Assembly (NCBI GenBank): GCA_019348475.1
Contig: JAHWJJ010000018.1
Coordinates: 1-19,323, forward strand
Source: Gemmatimonadota bacterium
GTDB taxonomy: Bacteria > Gemmatimonadota > Gemmatimonadetes > Longimicrobiales > Longimicrobiaceae
Length of the DNA stretch: 19,323 nt
Direction of reading: 5' to 3'
Shown here: piece by piece, positions 8,462-15,813 of the stretch
Position numbering within the stretch: position 1 is the stretch's first letter
How the letters are laid out: each line of letters begins with the position of its first letter
Translations under genes and position numbers: made by a program
The notes under the pieces: model-generated
The model's input: only the letters and a program-made list of their open reading frames with translations
The model's database searches: none
Told to the model about the DNA's origin: nothing

Positions 8462-8509
8462 GGCGAATGAATTCGCGGCTGGGAAAACGCGATGTCCGCC
8501 TTCGCGGAC
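8462..8509 (+). repeat. Left 48-bp inverted repeat of transposase unit
   Basis: Contains two palindromes: GCGAAT-GA-ATTCGC (8463-8476) and, after a 19-base linker, the hairpin GTCCGC-CTTC-GCGGAC (8494-8509). It matches the reverse complement of 9041-9088 at 45 of 48 positions. Two of the three differences are paired bases of the hairpin stem. It resembles a REP-type sequence of the kind mobilised by RAYT transposases. Confidence 0.9.
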
Positions 8510-8535
8510 AGGTTCATCACGAGACAGGAGGAATG

Positions 8536-8955
8536 ATGCGAAAGCCGTACACGCAGCTGTTCGTGCACCTGGTGTGGGCAACCTGGGACCGCCTGCCGCT
8601 GCTGGATCACGCGCTCCGGCCGCGGGTGTACCGGTGCATCCAGGCGGAGGCGTTCAAGGTGGGATGCGAGGTCGGCGCCATCGGGGGAATCGAGGATCAC
8701 GTGCACGTGCTGGCGCGGTGCTCACCCGCCGTATCAGTGTCGAACCTTGTGAAGCAGATCAAGGGCAGTTCATCACGCATGGTTCAGCGCGAGCTCAGGC
8801 CTGGCGAGTTCTTCAAGTGGCAGGGCAGCTACGGCGCGTTCAGCATCGCCGAAACGAACATCCAGGCGGTCCGCCGCTACATCCGCCGGCAGGAAGAACA
8901 CCACCGCACGGGACGTCTGAACGCGACGCTGGAGCGGACCGTCATTGACGACTGA
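8536..8955 (+). CDS. IS200/REP-associated tyrosine transposase (Y1_Tnp)
   Basis: 139 residues, typical of single-domain Y1 HUH transposases (PF01797). Two ATGs are adjacent (8533 and 8536); 8536 is preferred because the strong AGGAGG (8526-8531) then sits 4 bases upstream. Seen: YTQLFVHLVWATWDR at residues 5-19; the HUH metal-binding motif in DHVHVL (His55, His57); NLVKQIKGSSSRM; and YIRRQEEHH with candidate nucleophile Tyr115 and Gln119 in the expected Y-x3-Q spacing. The catalytic set is intact. Such enzymes cut and join single-stranded DNA at hairpin-bearing ends. The gene is framed by hairpin-containing repeats in inverted orientation, which fits a RAYT/REP arrangement better than a classical IS200 element. 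No accessory TnpB gene is present. Confidence 0.88.
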   Translation: MRKPYTQLFVHLVWATWDRLPLLDHALRPRVYRCIQAEAFKVGCEVGAIGGIEDHVHVLARCSPAVSVSNLVKQIKGSSSRMVQRELRPGEFFKWQGSYGAFSIAETNIQAVRRYIRRQEEHHRTGRLNATLERTVIDD

Positions 8956-9040
8956 TCACCGGGACGGACGGCCCGGGACAAACGGGAGACCCACCCTTCG
9001 CACCGTCCACGGCCGCCGGATCCCGCCGCCTGCACGAACA

Positions 9041-9088
9041 GTCGGCGAAGGCCGACATCGCGTCTTCCCAGCCGCGAATTCATTCGCC
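9041..9088 (-). repeat. Right 48-bp inverted repeat of transposase unit
   Basis: Reverse-complement partner of 8462-8509, holding GTCGGC-GAAG-GCCGAC (9041-9056) and GCGAAT-TC-ATTCGC (9074-9087). Relative to the left copy, one stem pair is changed from C-G to G-C on both sides, so the hairpin is preserved. It lies between the convergent transposase and maf genes and may also act as their shared 3' structure. Confidence 0.9.
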
Positions 9089-9128
9089 CGGGTGGGGGGC
9101 CGCACCAATGGACGCGGGATCTCCCGCC

Positions 9129-9737
9129 TCAACCCGCCCGCAGTGCGCCGAACGCGTACCGCCAGCCGTGGCGCTCGATCAGCGACAGCATGCGCACGAC
9201 GGGAAGGCCCATCACGGCGAAGTAGTCGCCCTGGATCCCCTGCACGATGGCGCTGCCGAAGCCCTGGATGCCGTAGGCGCCGGCTTTGTCCATCGGCTCG
9301 CCCGTGGCCGCGTACTCCTCGCAGGCGCGGCGGTCCAGCGCGCGGAAGCGCACGCGCACGCGCTCCAGCCCGCTCTCCACCCGCCCTGCGTGCGCCACCG
9401 CGACGCCCGTGCAGACCTCGTGCTCCCGTCCCGAGAGCCGCATCAGCATCTGCACTGCTTCGGCGACGTCGCGCGGCTTGCCCAGCACGTCGCCGTCGAT
9501 CACGACGATGGTGTCGGAGCCGACCACCAGCGCCTGGGGCCGGTCCGCCGCGATCTTGAGCGCCTTTTCGCGCGACAGGCGCTCCGCGTGCGCCTCTGGC
9601 GACTCGCCCGGCAGGTAGGTTTCGTCGATGTCCGCGGGGACCGTCTCGAACTCCAGCCCCAGCCGCCCGATCAGCTCGGCGCGGCGGGGGGACTGGGAGG
9701 CGAGGACCAGGGGCGGCGGCGTGTGCGAATCCGGCAT
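9129..9737 (-). CDS. maf: Maf nucleotide pyrophosphatase (YhdE type)
   Basis: 202 residues, full family length, ATG at 9737. Seen: LASQSPRRAEL at 12-22 (the Maf S-x-SPRR substrate-binding signature), GSDTIVVIDG with Asp75, LGKPRD, DKAGAYGIQG and GDYFAVMGLP. The DT (rather than DQ) after Gly-Ser and the overall match to E. coli YhdE point to the dTTP/UTP pyrophosphatase subfamily, which hydrolyses noncanonical or methylated pyrimidine nucleoside triphosphates; other members were first described as septum-formation inhibitors. It is the last gene of a three-gene minus-strand operon, starting 6 bp after the dtd stop. Family is firm; nucleotide preference is inference from motif class. Confidence 0.94.
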   Translation of the reverse strand: MPDSHTPPPLVLASQSPRRAELIGRLGLEFETVPADIDETYLPGESPEAHAERLSREKALKIAADRPQALVVGSDTIVVIDGDVLGKPRDVAEAVQMLMRLSGREHEVCTGVAVAHAGRVESGLERVRVRFRALDRRACEEYAATGEPMDKAGAYGIQGFGSAIVQGIQGDYFAVMGLPVVRMLSLIERHGWRYAFGALRAG

Positions 9738-9743
9738 GAAGGA

Positions 9744-10181
9744 TCAGCGTTCCAGGATCAGGGTGACGGGGCCGTCGTTCACCAGCTCCACGTCCATCAT
9801 CGCGCCGAACTCGCCGGTGGCGACGGCAAGCCCGCTGGCGCGCAGCAGCGTGACGAAGCGCTCGTACAGCGGGATGGCGACCTCCGGGCGCGCGGCGTCC
9901 ACGAAGCTGGGGCGGCGACCCCTGCGCGCGTCGCCGTACAGGGTGAACTGCGAGACGACCAGCAGCTCGCCGCGCACCTCCTGGACCGAGCGGTTCATCT
10001 TTCCCTCCTCGTCGGGAAAGATGCGCAACCCCACCACCTTGTCGGCCATCCAGGCGAGCGCATCGTCCGAATCGGCCTCCGTGAAGCCGGCCAGCAGCAG
10101 CAGCCCCCGGCCGATCTCGCCGGTGACGCGGCCCTCGACGGTAACGCGGGCGCGGGAGACGCGCTGCAGGACGACGCGCAT
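9744..10181 (-). CDS. dtd: D-aminoacyl-tRNA deacylase
   Basis: 145 residues, exactly the canonical size. [15 protein letters not shown] opens the protein. The two active-site signatures are SQFTLYGD at 77-84 and NDGPVT at 135-140, the latter the cross-subunit cis-Gly-Pro motif of DTD. The cytoplasmic homodimer hydrolyses D-amino acids and glycine from mischarged tRNAs. Its ATG overlaps the methyltransferase TGA by one base (TGATG at 10183-10179), indicating translational coupling, and maf follows 6 bp after its stop. Nothing is missing or unusual in the protein. Confidence 0.97.
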   Translation of the reverse strand: MRVVLQRVSRARVTVEGRVTGEIGRGLLLLAGFTEADSDDALAWMADKVVGLRIFPDEEGKMNRSVQEVRGELLVVSQFTLYGDARRGRRPSFVDAARPEVAIPLYERFVTLLRASGLAVATGEFGAMMDVELVNDGPVTLILER

Positions 10182-10996
10182 CAGCGGCGGACGCCCACCA
10201 CTTCCACCATCGGCGGCGTCGCCAGCCAGGCGCCGGGGTCCGCAGCGCGCGCGGCCCATACCGCGTCGAAGGCCCGGCGCTCGTCCTCTGCCAGGTACCC
10301 GTTCGCCACCAGCTGCGGAAGGAAGTTGTCGAAGAAGGTGCGCGGCCACTGCCAGAGCGCGTCCCCCGGCCGGGCGACGCGGGCCAGGGGCGTGATGGAG
10401 ACCACCTCCAGCCCCGCCTGATGCATCATCCGCGGGACGCGCGTGCCCACGTTGGGGTCGCCGCCGCCGTCGCGCCACGACGCGACCACGGCCTGGACGA
10501 CGCGGTGGACGGCGGGATCTTCGGGCGCGACCTGGAAGGCGGCGTAGTTGGAGTAGTCGTGCACTACCAGCCGGCCACCCCGCCGCAGCGCCCGCGCCGC
10601 CCCGCCCACCACGGCCTCGGGCCGGCGCAGAAAGGTGAGCACCCAGCGCGCGTATGCGCCGTCGAAGCTCTCCGGCGCAAGGCTCAGCTCCTCGACGTCC
10701 TGCACCTCCACCGTGAGGTTGGAGATCCCGTTGGCCGCCGCGAGCGCCTGCAGGTGCGCGGCGAAGCGGGGCGACACGTCCACCCCCACCACGCGCCCCT
10801 GGCGCCCCACCAGCCGCGCCAGGTCCAGCGCGGCGTACCCCGGCCCGCAGCCGATGTCCAGGACGTGACTCCCTGGTCCGAAGCCCCCGCGCTCCCACGC
10901 AGCGGCGGCCTCGGCCGCCCACACCTGGTGCTGAAAGCCCAGGCGGCGCAACTCGTCGTCGTCGGTGCCCAGCAGGTATTCGTTCGCTTCGCGCAT
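10181..10996 (-). CDS. Class I SAM-dependent methyltransferase
   Basis: 271 residues from the ATG at 10996; the frame is open further upstream, but there it runs through the octamer array. Seen: an N-terminal helix-rich cap, motif [17 protein letters not shown] (residues 45-60) for S-adenosylmethionine binding, [10 protein letters not shown] (acidic end of strand 2), [28 protein letters not shown] (motif IV region) and [12 protein letters not shown] (motif VI). This is the Methyltransf_11/25 type; the substrate cannot be read from the sequence. The C-terminal half (about 170-271) looks like a substrate-recognition part. It is the first gene of an operon with dtd and maf, overlapping dtd by one base. 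Small-molecule, lipid or quinone methylation are all possible. Confidence 0.85.
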   Translation of the reverse strand: MREANEYLLGTDDDELRRLGFQHQVWAAEAAAAWERGGFGPGSHVLDIGCGPGYAALDLARLVGRQGRVVGVDVSPRFAAHLQALAAANGISNLTVEVQDVEELSLAPESFDGAYARWVLTFLRRPEAVVGGAARALRRGGRLVVHDYSNYAAFQVAPEDPAVHRVVQAVVASWRDGGGDPNVGTRVPRMMHQAGLEVVSITPLARVARPGDALWQWPRTFFDNFLPQLVANGYLAEDERRAFDAVWAARAADPGAWLATPPMVEVVGVRR

Positions 10997-11062
10997 CGTC
11001 GGCCGGAGGAGGGTACGGGCGGGAAGATACACGGCGGGGGCGCGGGGGGAAACGGCGCTTCG

Positions 11063-11173
11063 GTGAACGGGTGAACGGGTGAAGGGGTGAAGGGGTGAAG
11101 GGGTGAAGGGGTGAAAGGGGGAATAGGGACAAGGGGACAAGGGGACAAGCGGACAAGCGGACCGGGTGCGCGG
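11063..11173. repeat. Long octamer-periodic array, three unit types
   Basis: Seven 8-bp units of GTGAACGG/GTGAAGGG/GTGAAAGG type (11063-11118) are followed, after one degenerate unit (GGGAATAG), by GGGACAAG x3, CGGACAAG, CGGACCGG and GTGCGCGG. The 8-bp phase is uninterrupted except for a 1-base slip near 11119-11126. The array lies just upstream of the methyltransferase start, and noncoding frames through it give artefactual Pro/Ser/His-rich peptides. Same period as 2631-2678. Confidence 0.9.
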
Positions 11174-11224
11174 GTGAGACTCCGGTCGTCCGGTTGATTG
11201 TGCTACCGAAATCCGAACGAACGC

Positions 11225-11296
11225 CATTCCGAGAGGCGCCGCGCAGGACCCCGCTGCCGGCCATGGCCGCCTGGCGCAGACTGAGGAATCTACTCA
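11225..11296 (+). repeat. Dispersed ~70-bp intergenic repeat, copy A
   Basis: It begins CATTCCGAGAGGCGCC and ends with GACTGAGGAATCTACTCA (11279-11296). The last 18 bases are identical to the reverse complement of 17702-17719, and the opening CATTCCG recurs at the matching distance there. It lies in the gap between the methyltransferase operon and the M28 gene terminator; the rest of 11174-11408 shows nothing else I can support. Confidence 0.8.
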
Positions 11297-11408
11297 CCCG
11301 ATCTGTTAGCCCGGGCCGTGCGTTGAACTCGCACCATCGGATTCCCCGTATTCGGTCATGAAGCCGATCCCCCCGGCTCAGGGATCCTCCCCCGGCGCTC
11401 CGCCAGGC

Positions 11409-11449
11409 TAAAAGAAACCGCCCCCCTCCGGAAACGCGGAGAGGGGCGG
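11409..11449 (-). terminator. Rho-independent terminator of the M28 gene
   Basis: Read on the minus strand, a 13-bp stem with one mismatch (arms 11449-11437 and 11430-11418) and a 6-nt loop is followed by TTTCTTTT. It lies 36 bp past the stop of the M28 peptidase gene and is the clearest intrinsic terminator in the window, ending the 15417-11485 gene group. Confidence 0.85.
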
Positions 11450-11484
11450 AATGGGCCATCCACCGGTCGAACCCGACGCGCGCG

Positions 11485-13212
11485 CTACTGGCGGCAGGGG
11501 GCGTTGGGGTCGGGGCGCGGCTTGTCGACCACCAGCCGTGCGTCGCGGTCGGCGACGGCCTCGGCCACGGCGCCCACCAGCCGCACCACGCGCGCCAGCT
11601 TTTCGAACTCCACGTACTGCGGCTCGTCCGTCAGCATGTGGTACTCGCTGTGGCCGCCGGTGGTGAAGAAGGTCACCGGAATGCCGTAGCGGGCGTAGTT
11701 CCAGTGATCCGAGCGGCAGTAGATGTTCTGCGGATGGTTGTCCGCGTCCATCCCGTAGTCGAAGGCGAAGCCGTGCGCTCCCGTCCGGTTCACCTCCTCC
11801 ACCAGGTCGCCCAGCTCCGTCGACAGCCGGCGCGAGCCCACCAGCTCCAGGTACCCGGGCCCGCCGGCCGCCACGTCACCCGCCGCGCCGCGGCCGATCA
11901 TGTCGACGTTCAGCTGCGCCACGATGCTGTCCAGCGGCACGGTGGGGTGGTCCGTAAAGTACTCCGACCCGTACAGCCCCATCTCTTCCGCCGTGTGCCA
12001 GACGAAGAGGATGGAGCGCCGGGGCGCGGTGGCGCGCGAGGCGAAGTACTGGGCGATCTCCAGCAGCCCCGCCGTGCCCGACGCGTCGTCGTCGGCGCCG
12101 TTGAAGACGGAGTCCAGCCGGGCGGGGCCCAGTGCGCGCAGGCGGGCCAGCTCGGCCTGAAAGGCGGCGCGGCTGGCGTCCGTCCACGCGTCCGGCTCCT
12201 GGTCCAGCCCCTGGGGCCGCAGGATGCGGTTGAAGGCCAGCAGCGAATCGTGGTCCAGCGGCTCGTGCGTCATCCCCACGTGGTCGTTGTGCGCGCCGAT
12301 AGCCACGTACTGCCCGCGCAGCGCGGGATCGCTCCCCGGCAGGACGGCCACCACGTTGCGCGCGGGGAACTCCAGCGCGCGCTCGAACCACGCGCCCGTG
12401 CCGGTGGCCGTGCGCCCCGCCGCGCCCACCTGCGCGCCCGCGAGGGGGGTGCCCAGCAGCTGCTCGGCGGCGGCCGTCGTGATGATGAGGCCGGCCGGAA
12501 AGCGCGGCCCCTCCTCCACCGGCGCGGCCACGGCCAGCTCCGTGCGCGGCTCGCGGAAGAAGCCCGCCAGCCCCGGCGAGGTGTAGTCCAGCGTGGCGAA
12601 GGCGACGCCCGCCGCGTCCGCGTAGCGCTCGTACGTCCGCCCGCCGGCGTAGAACTGGCTGGCCGGCTGACCGTTCGGCCCCAGCGGCGCGGCGAACACC
12701 ACCAGCTTTCCCGCCGCCGCCTGCGGCGAGATCATCCCCGCCTCGTCGCCCACGCGGCCGCCGTACACCACCTGCACCCCGCGCGCATCGAAGCGGTCGG
12801 CGAAGCGCAGGACGCTGCCGTAGGTGGGGACCAGCAGAAAGTCGGTGCCGAAGGCCAGTGCGGGGCCGCCGTCCACCCGCAGCGCGGCGCCTTCGGCCAC
12901 GCCGCGCCGCACCAGCGGGACCTGCTGAAAAAAGGTGCCGTCCTCGCCCGCGGGGAGCAGGCCGATGCGCCGTGCCTCGGCGGCGATGTAATCCGTGGCC
13001 ATGACGTTGCCGCGCGTTCCCGCCTCGCGCCCCATCATGCTGTCGGCGGCCAGCTGGTACACGCGGGTGCGCAGGTCCTGAGCGGTGATCTCGCCGGTGG
13101 TGGGGCGCGGCGCGAAGGTGAGCGGCCCGTGGGTGCGGGGCGCCTGGGCCGCCGCCGGCGCCGCGGCAAGGGCGGCCGCGGCCAGGGCGGCCAGACGGGT
13201 GCGGTGGTTCAC
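11485..13212 (-). CDS. Exported M28-family zinc aminopeptidase with PA-type insert
   Basis: 575 residues from a GTG start at 13212 (AAGG lies 8 bases upstream; no in-frame ATG fits). It begins with a Sec signal peptide (cleavage near AAAQA, residue 22-24). The long region at 100-290 fits a PA-type insert domain. The M28 co-catalytic zinc set is complete: GAHNDH with His308, GADDDASG with bridging Asp375, [12 protein letters not shown] with Glu409-Glu410, NVDMIGR with Asp437 and SEYHMLTD with His525. Family members are extracytoplasmic aminopeptidases, or carboxypeptidases in the PSMA-like branch; aminopeptidase is favoured but not provable. It lies 73 bp after the S41 gene with a strong hairpin between them and has its own terminator downstream. 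Confidence 0.93.
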   Translation of the reverse strand: MNHRTRLAALAAAALAAAPAAAQAPRTHGPLTFAPRPTTGEITAQDLRTRVYQLAADSMMGREAGTRGNVMATDYIAAEARRIGLLPAGEDGTFFQQVPLVRRGVAEGAALRVDGGPALAFGTDFLLVPTYGSVLRFADRFDARGVQVVYGGRVGDEAGMISPQAAAGKLVVFAAPLGPNGQPASQFYAGGRTYERYADAAGVAFATLDYTSPGLAGFFREPRTELAVAAPVEEGPRFPAGLIITTAAAEQLLGTPLAGAQVGAAGRTATGTGAWFERALEFPARNVVAVLPGSDPALRGQYVAIGAHNDHVGMTHEPLDHDSLLAFNRILRPQGLDQEPDAWTDASRAAFQAELARLRALGPARLDSVFNGADDDASGTAGLLEIAQYFASRATAPRRSILFVWHTAEEMGLYGSEYFTDHPTVPLDSIVAQLNVDMIGRGAAGDVAAGGPGYLELVGSRRLSTELGDLVEEVNRTGAHGFAFDYGMDADNHPQNIYCRSDHWNYARYGIPVTFFTTGGHSEYHMLTDEPQYVEFEKLARVVRLVGAVAEAVADRDARLVVDKPRPDPNAPCRQ

Positions 13213-13243
13213 TGGATGTGCCTTGCGTGTCGATGGAGGAAAG

Positions 13244-13269
13244 CGCGGGGCGCCGGACGGCGCCCCGCG
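13244..13269 (-). terminator. Strong hairpin between S41 and M28 genes
   Basis: A perfect 11-bp stem (CGCGGGGCGCC and its complement) with a 4-nt loop lies 16 bp past the S41 stop and 31 bp before the M28 start. On the minus strand it is followed only by CTTTCCTCC, a weak T-tract. It is more likely a partial terminator or mRNA-processing/stability element than a full stop, since little room remains for a separate M28 promoter. Confidence 0.55.
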
Positions 13270-13285
13270 GACGATGCGGCTGCGG

Positions 13286-14929
13286 TCAGGAGCGCGTGCG
13301 GGGCGCGGATGGCCGGGCCGCGGCGCGGGCCAGCGCGTCGGACTGGGTGCGGGCGCCGCGCAGCACCTCGATCGCGCTCTGCAGCTGCCGGTCGCGCGGG
13401 GCGGTGCGGCGGAACGCGGCCGAGTCGCCGTACGCGAACTCCAGCACGCGCGCCTCCAGCAGCCGGTCCACCAGGGTGGCGCCGGCGCGGTATACCGCCG
13501 GGTCCACCATCATCCCCCGCGCCTCCAGCCGGCGCAGCAGGTCGTCGCGGCGGTCGGACCCGGAGCGGAAGTCGGGGCGCGCGCCGGGCCCCAGGTCCAC
13601 CGCCATCTCCTGCAGCACCTGGTTCACCACGCCGCCGCGGGTGGAAAGCAGCCGCATCAACTCGCGCTCTGCACCCACCAGCGAGTCCCGCTGCACCGCC
13701 ACGTCGGGGGTAATGCCGCCGCCGCCGTACACCGCGCGCCCGGCGTCGCTGCGAAACACGGGGCGCTCGGCCACCGAGTCCGGCGGCACCTCTTCCAGCC
13801 GCCCCTGGGCGTTCATGCGGCGCTCGCGCTGGATGGTGCGCCCGCTGGGGGTGTACCAGCGCCCGGTGGTGAGCTTGAGCGCCCAGCCGCCGTCCAGCCG
13901 AAAGATGTCCTGCACCAGCCCCTTGCCAAAGCTGGTGGCGCCCATGACGACCGCGCGGTCGTGGTCCTGCAGCGCCCCGGCCACGATCTCCGATGCCGAC
14001 GCGCTCTCGCCGTCCGTCAGCACCACCAGCGGCGCGTCGGGAACCAGGGGCTCGCCGCGGACGGCGTACGTCTCGTCGCGCGCGCCGCGAAAGTCCGCGC
14101 GCAGCACCTGCTGCCCCGGGCGCAGGAAGAGGCTGCTGATGCGGACGGCCTGCTCGAGGCTGCCGCCGGTGTTGCCGCGCAGGTCCAGCACGTACGAGGT
14201 GGCGCCGCGCTTGCGCAGGTCCACCAGCGCGCGCATCACCTCGTCGCCGGAGGTGTCGTTGAACCCGTTCAGCGGCACGTACCCGATCCCCTCTTCCAGC
14301 ATCACCGCGTAGCCCACCGACGGCAGCTTTACGCGCTCGCGGACGAAGGTGCGCTCCACCGCCCCGGTGCCCGGGCGGTGGTACTGCACCTGCACGCGGG
14401 TTCCCGGCGGCCCCAGCAGCCGCTGCGTTACCTGCTCCAGGGGGATGCCCGTCACCCCGTCGCCGTCCACGCGCACCACCCGGTCGCCCGGCCGCACGCC
14501 GCCCTGGGCCGCGGGCGAGCCGGTGAACACGCGCGTCACCGTGGCCGTGTCGCGCACCAGGGTGATCTGCATCCCCACCCCCGTGTACGAGTTGCGCAGC
14601 GCCTCGCGCGAGAACGCCGCCAGCTGCTCGGGGGAAAACAGGTCCGCGTACGGATCGCCGATCTGCACCAGCAGCCCGCGCGCGGCCTTCTCGTACAGCT
14701 GCGCCTCGCCCAGCGAGTCCAGCCCCCGGGTGGCCAGGTGCGACACCACCTCGTGGAACATGCGCTCACCGTCGCGCCCGCCCCACGCCTGCAGGGCGAA
14801 CCCGCCCACGACCACGGGAAGGACCAGCGCGCCGGCCACGGAGCGGCGCACGCCGCGCCTGCGGGCGGGCGGGGCGCCGGGCACGCCGGTGCGGCGCGCG
14901 GCGGGGAGGAGCGGTGCTCTGCGCATCAT
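13286..14929 (-). CDS. C-terminal processing peptidase, S41 family, with PDZ domain
   Basis: 547 residues. The ATG at 14929 is chosen because its ATGA overlaps the stop of the upstream NTF2-like gene by 4 bases, although the frame is open to a GTG at 14959. An Arg-rich N-terminus is followed by one membrane segment at about 30-48, so it is probably anchored with its catalytic part outside. A PDZ domain spans about 115-185 (GVGMQITLVRD, GGVRPGDRVVRVDG). The S41 core follows with YVLDLRGNTGGSLEQAV, ESASASEIVAGAL (nucleophile Ser311) and SFGKGLVQ (general base Lys336), an intact Ser-Lys dyad. TGRWYTPSGRTIQ and GITPDV are standard CtpA-type features. About 150 further residues form a helical tail. 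The family trims or degrades proteins from the C-terminus in the envelope. Confidence 0.93.
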   Translation of the reverse strand: MMRRAPLLPAARRTGVPGAPPARRRGVRRSVAGALVLPVVVGGFALQAWGGRDGERMFHEVVSHLATRGLDSLGEAQLYEKAARGLLVQIGDPYADLFSPEQLAAFSREALRNSYTGVGMQITLVRDTATVTRVFTGSPAAQGGVRPGDRVVRVDGDGVTGIPLEQVTQRLLGPPGTRVQVQYHRPGTGAVERTFVRERVKLPSVGYAVMLEEGIGYVPLNGFNDTSGDEVMRALVDLRKRGATSYVLDLRGNTGGSLEQAVRISSLFLRPGQQVLRADFRGARDETYAVRGEPLVPDAPLVVLTDGESASASEIVAGALQDHDRAVVMGATSFGKGLVQDIFRLDGGWALKLTTGRWYTPSGRTIQRERRMNAQGRLEEVPPDSVAERPVFRSDAGRAVYGGGGITPDVAVQRDSLVGAERELMRLLSTRGGVVNQVLQEMAVDLGPGARPDFRSGSDRRDDLLRRLEARGMMVDPAVYRAGATLVDRLLEARVLEFAYGDSAAFRRTAPRDRQLQSAIEVLRGARTQSDALARAAARPSAPRTRS

Positions 14930-15417
14930 GGGGGGCTGCTTCCGATTTCGGCACGGCACCCGCTACGGCGGCGGGTGTCCGTCAATTGAAAGATCTTCCA
15001 CCCGTCCGGGCCGCGGAAGAGCTGAAATGCGTTGATGCCGCAGTGGCTGAGCCGCGGGCCGGCGAAGAACGTGTAGTCCGCCGTGGCCACGGCCAGCGGG
15101 CCGTCGATGCGCACGTGCATGGAATCCACCTGCTCGTCCCACGCCACGTCGCTGGGCGCGCCCACCGCGCGGACGAACGCGCCCACCGAGTCCTCGCGCA
15201 GCTCGGGCCTCCCGTCCGGCCGCAGCAGCGCCGTCTGCAGGCGCGCGCCGGGGGTGAACGCCGCGCGCACGGCGGCGCTGTCGCGCGTGCGCATGGCGTC
15301 GAACACCCCCACGATCACGGCGCGGACGGAGTCCTCCGCCGTCCCCTGCTGCGCGTGCACGCGCACGGGCGCCAGCGCGGCGGCGAGGGCGAAGACGGCG
15401 AGCAGGATCGGCTTCAT
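14926..15417 (-). CDS. Exported NTF2-like (SnoaL/DUF4440-type) protein
   Basis: 163 residues from the ATG at 15417. A clear Sec signal (MKPILLAVFALAAALAPVRVHA, cleavage about residue 22). The mature part reads as a cone-shaped NTF2-like domain: an N-terminal helix ending DAMRTRDSAAVRAAF, then PGARLQTALLR, GAFVRAV, and beta strands with AVATADYTFFAG and GINAFQLFRGPDGWKIFQLTDTR. The FRGPDGWKI..L.DTR ending is typical of DUF4440/lumazine-binding-like members. No catalytic residues can be assigned; such proteins bind small ligands or act as enzymes. Its TGA overlaps the S41 protease ATG, so the two are translationally coupled and may function in one envelope process. Confidence 0.82.
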   Translation of the reverse strand: MKPILLAVFALAAALAPVRVHAQQGTAEDSVRAVIVGVFDAMRTRDSAAVRAAFTPGARLQTALLRPDGRPELREDSVGAFVRAVGAPSDVAWDEQVDSMHVRIDGPLAVATADYTFFAGPRLSHCGINAFQLFRGPDGWKIFQLTDTRRRSGCRAEIGSSPP

Positions 15418-15474
15418 CGGCGAGACGGGGCGGATCGGGTGATCGACTTCAGTGGATGCGGGCGATGCGATCCG

Positions 15475-15499
15475 CCGGGACCGGCGTGGATGGTCCCGG
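15475..15499. other. Inverted repeat upstream of NTF2-like gene
   Basis: CCGGGACC (15475-15482) and GGTCCCGG (15492-15499) form an 8-bp stem with a 9-nt loop, 58 bp upstream of the NTF2-like start. No T-tract follows on either strand. It could be an operator or an mRNA leader structure; there is no further evidence. Confidence 0.35.
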
Positions 15500-15613
15500 T
15501 GCGCCACTCCACGCCGGACGAACGCGATCCGCCTGGCCGCGGACCGGGCGTGTCGAGCCAGCGGGAGCCAGCGATTCCGGTAGCGATTCGCGGGCAGGCC
15601 GTCCGGCCCAGGA

Positions 15614-15659
15614 GCGAAGAATTCGCCGCTGGAGAATCGCGAAGGCCGCCTTCACGTAC
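15614..15659 (+). repeat. Degenerate solo copy of the transposase-end repeat
   Basis: AGCGAAGAATTCGCCGCTGG (15614-15633) followed by GCGAAGGCCGCCTTC matches the layout of 8462-8509 with one deleted base and several substitutions. The first palindrome (GCGAA...TTCGC) is kept. The second hairpin is broken in its usual form, but GGCCGC (15644) can pair with GCGGCC (15663) over a longer loop. It lies in the gene-free stretch 15418-15813, which otherwise shows only the inverted repeat at 15475. Confidence 0.65.
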
Positions 15660-15813
15660 TCCGCGGCCCGGCGGCGGCCGGCTCGTCTGGACCGCGCGTC
15701 CGCAACGCGGCGGGCCGGCCGTGTTTCGCCCCCATTCGGGCGGACGGACAAAACCGGGCGCGGCGCATACCCCGGAGCGGAACGGTTGATCCGGGTGCGC
15801 AGGGGAGTCCGCC

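Larger units (their letters stand above)
8462..9088 (+). mobile_element. Compact 627-bp Y1 transposase unit with inverted repeats
   Basis: The unit comprises the left repeat (8462-8509), one transposase gene (8536-8955) and the right repeat (9041-9088). The ends are inverted copies carrying the same double-palindrome design. It sits in the gap between the divergently placed glpK start and the maf stop and interrupts no visible gene. I see no convincing target-site duplication, as expected for Y1 enzymes. Boundaries are those of the repeat identity and may be slightly larger in reality. Confidence 0.75.

Noticed and set aside
8462..9088. Classical IS200/IS605 element with TnpB
   Set aside because: Only the Y1 transposase is present, and the ends are inverted repeats, which is not the usual IS200/IS605 end structure. 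A RAYT/REP-like unit fits better.
11638..13713. Long plus-strand open frame opposite the M28 gene
   Set aside because: It crosses from the M28 gene through the intergenic hairpin into the S41 gene and has no recognisable domain.
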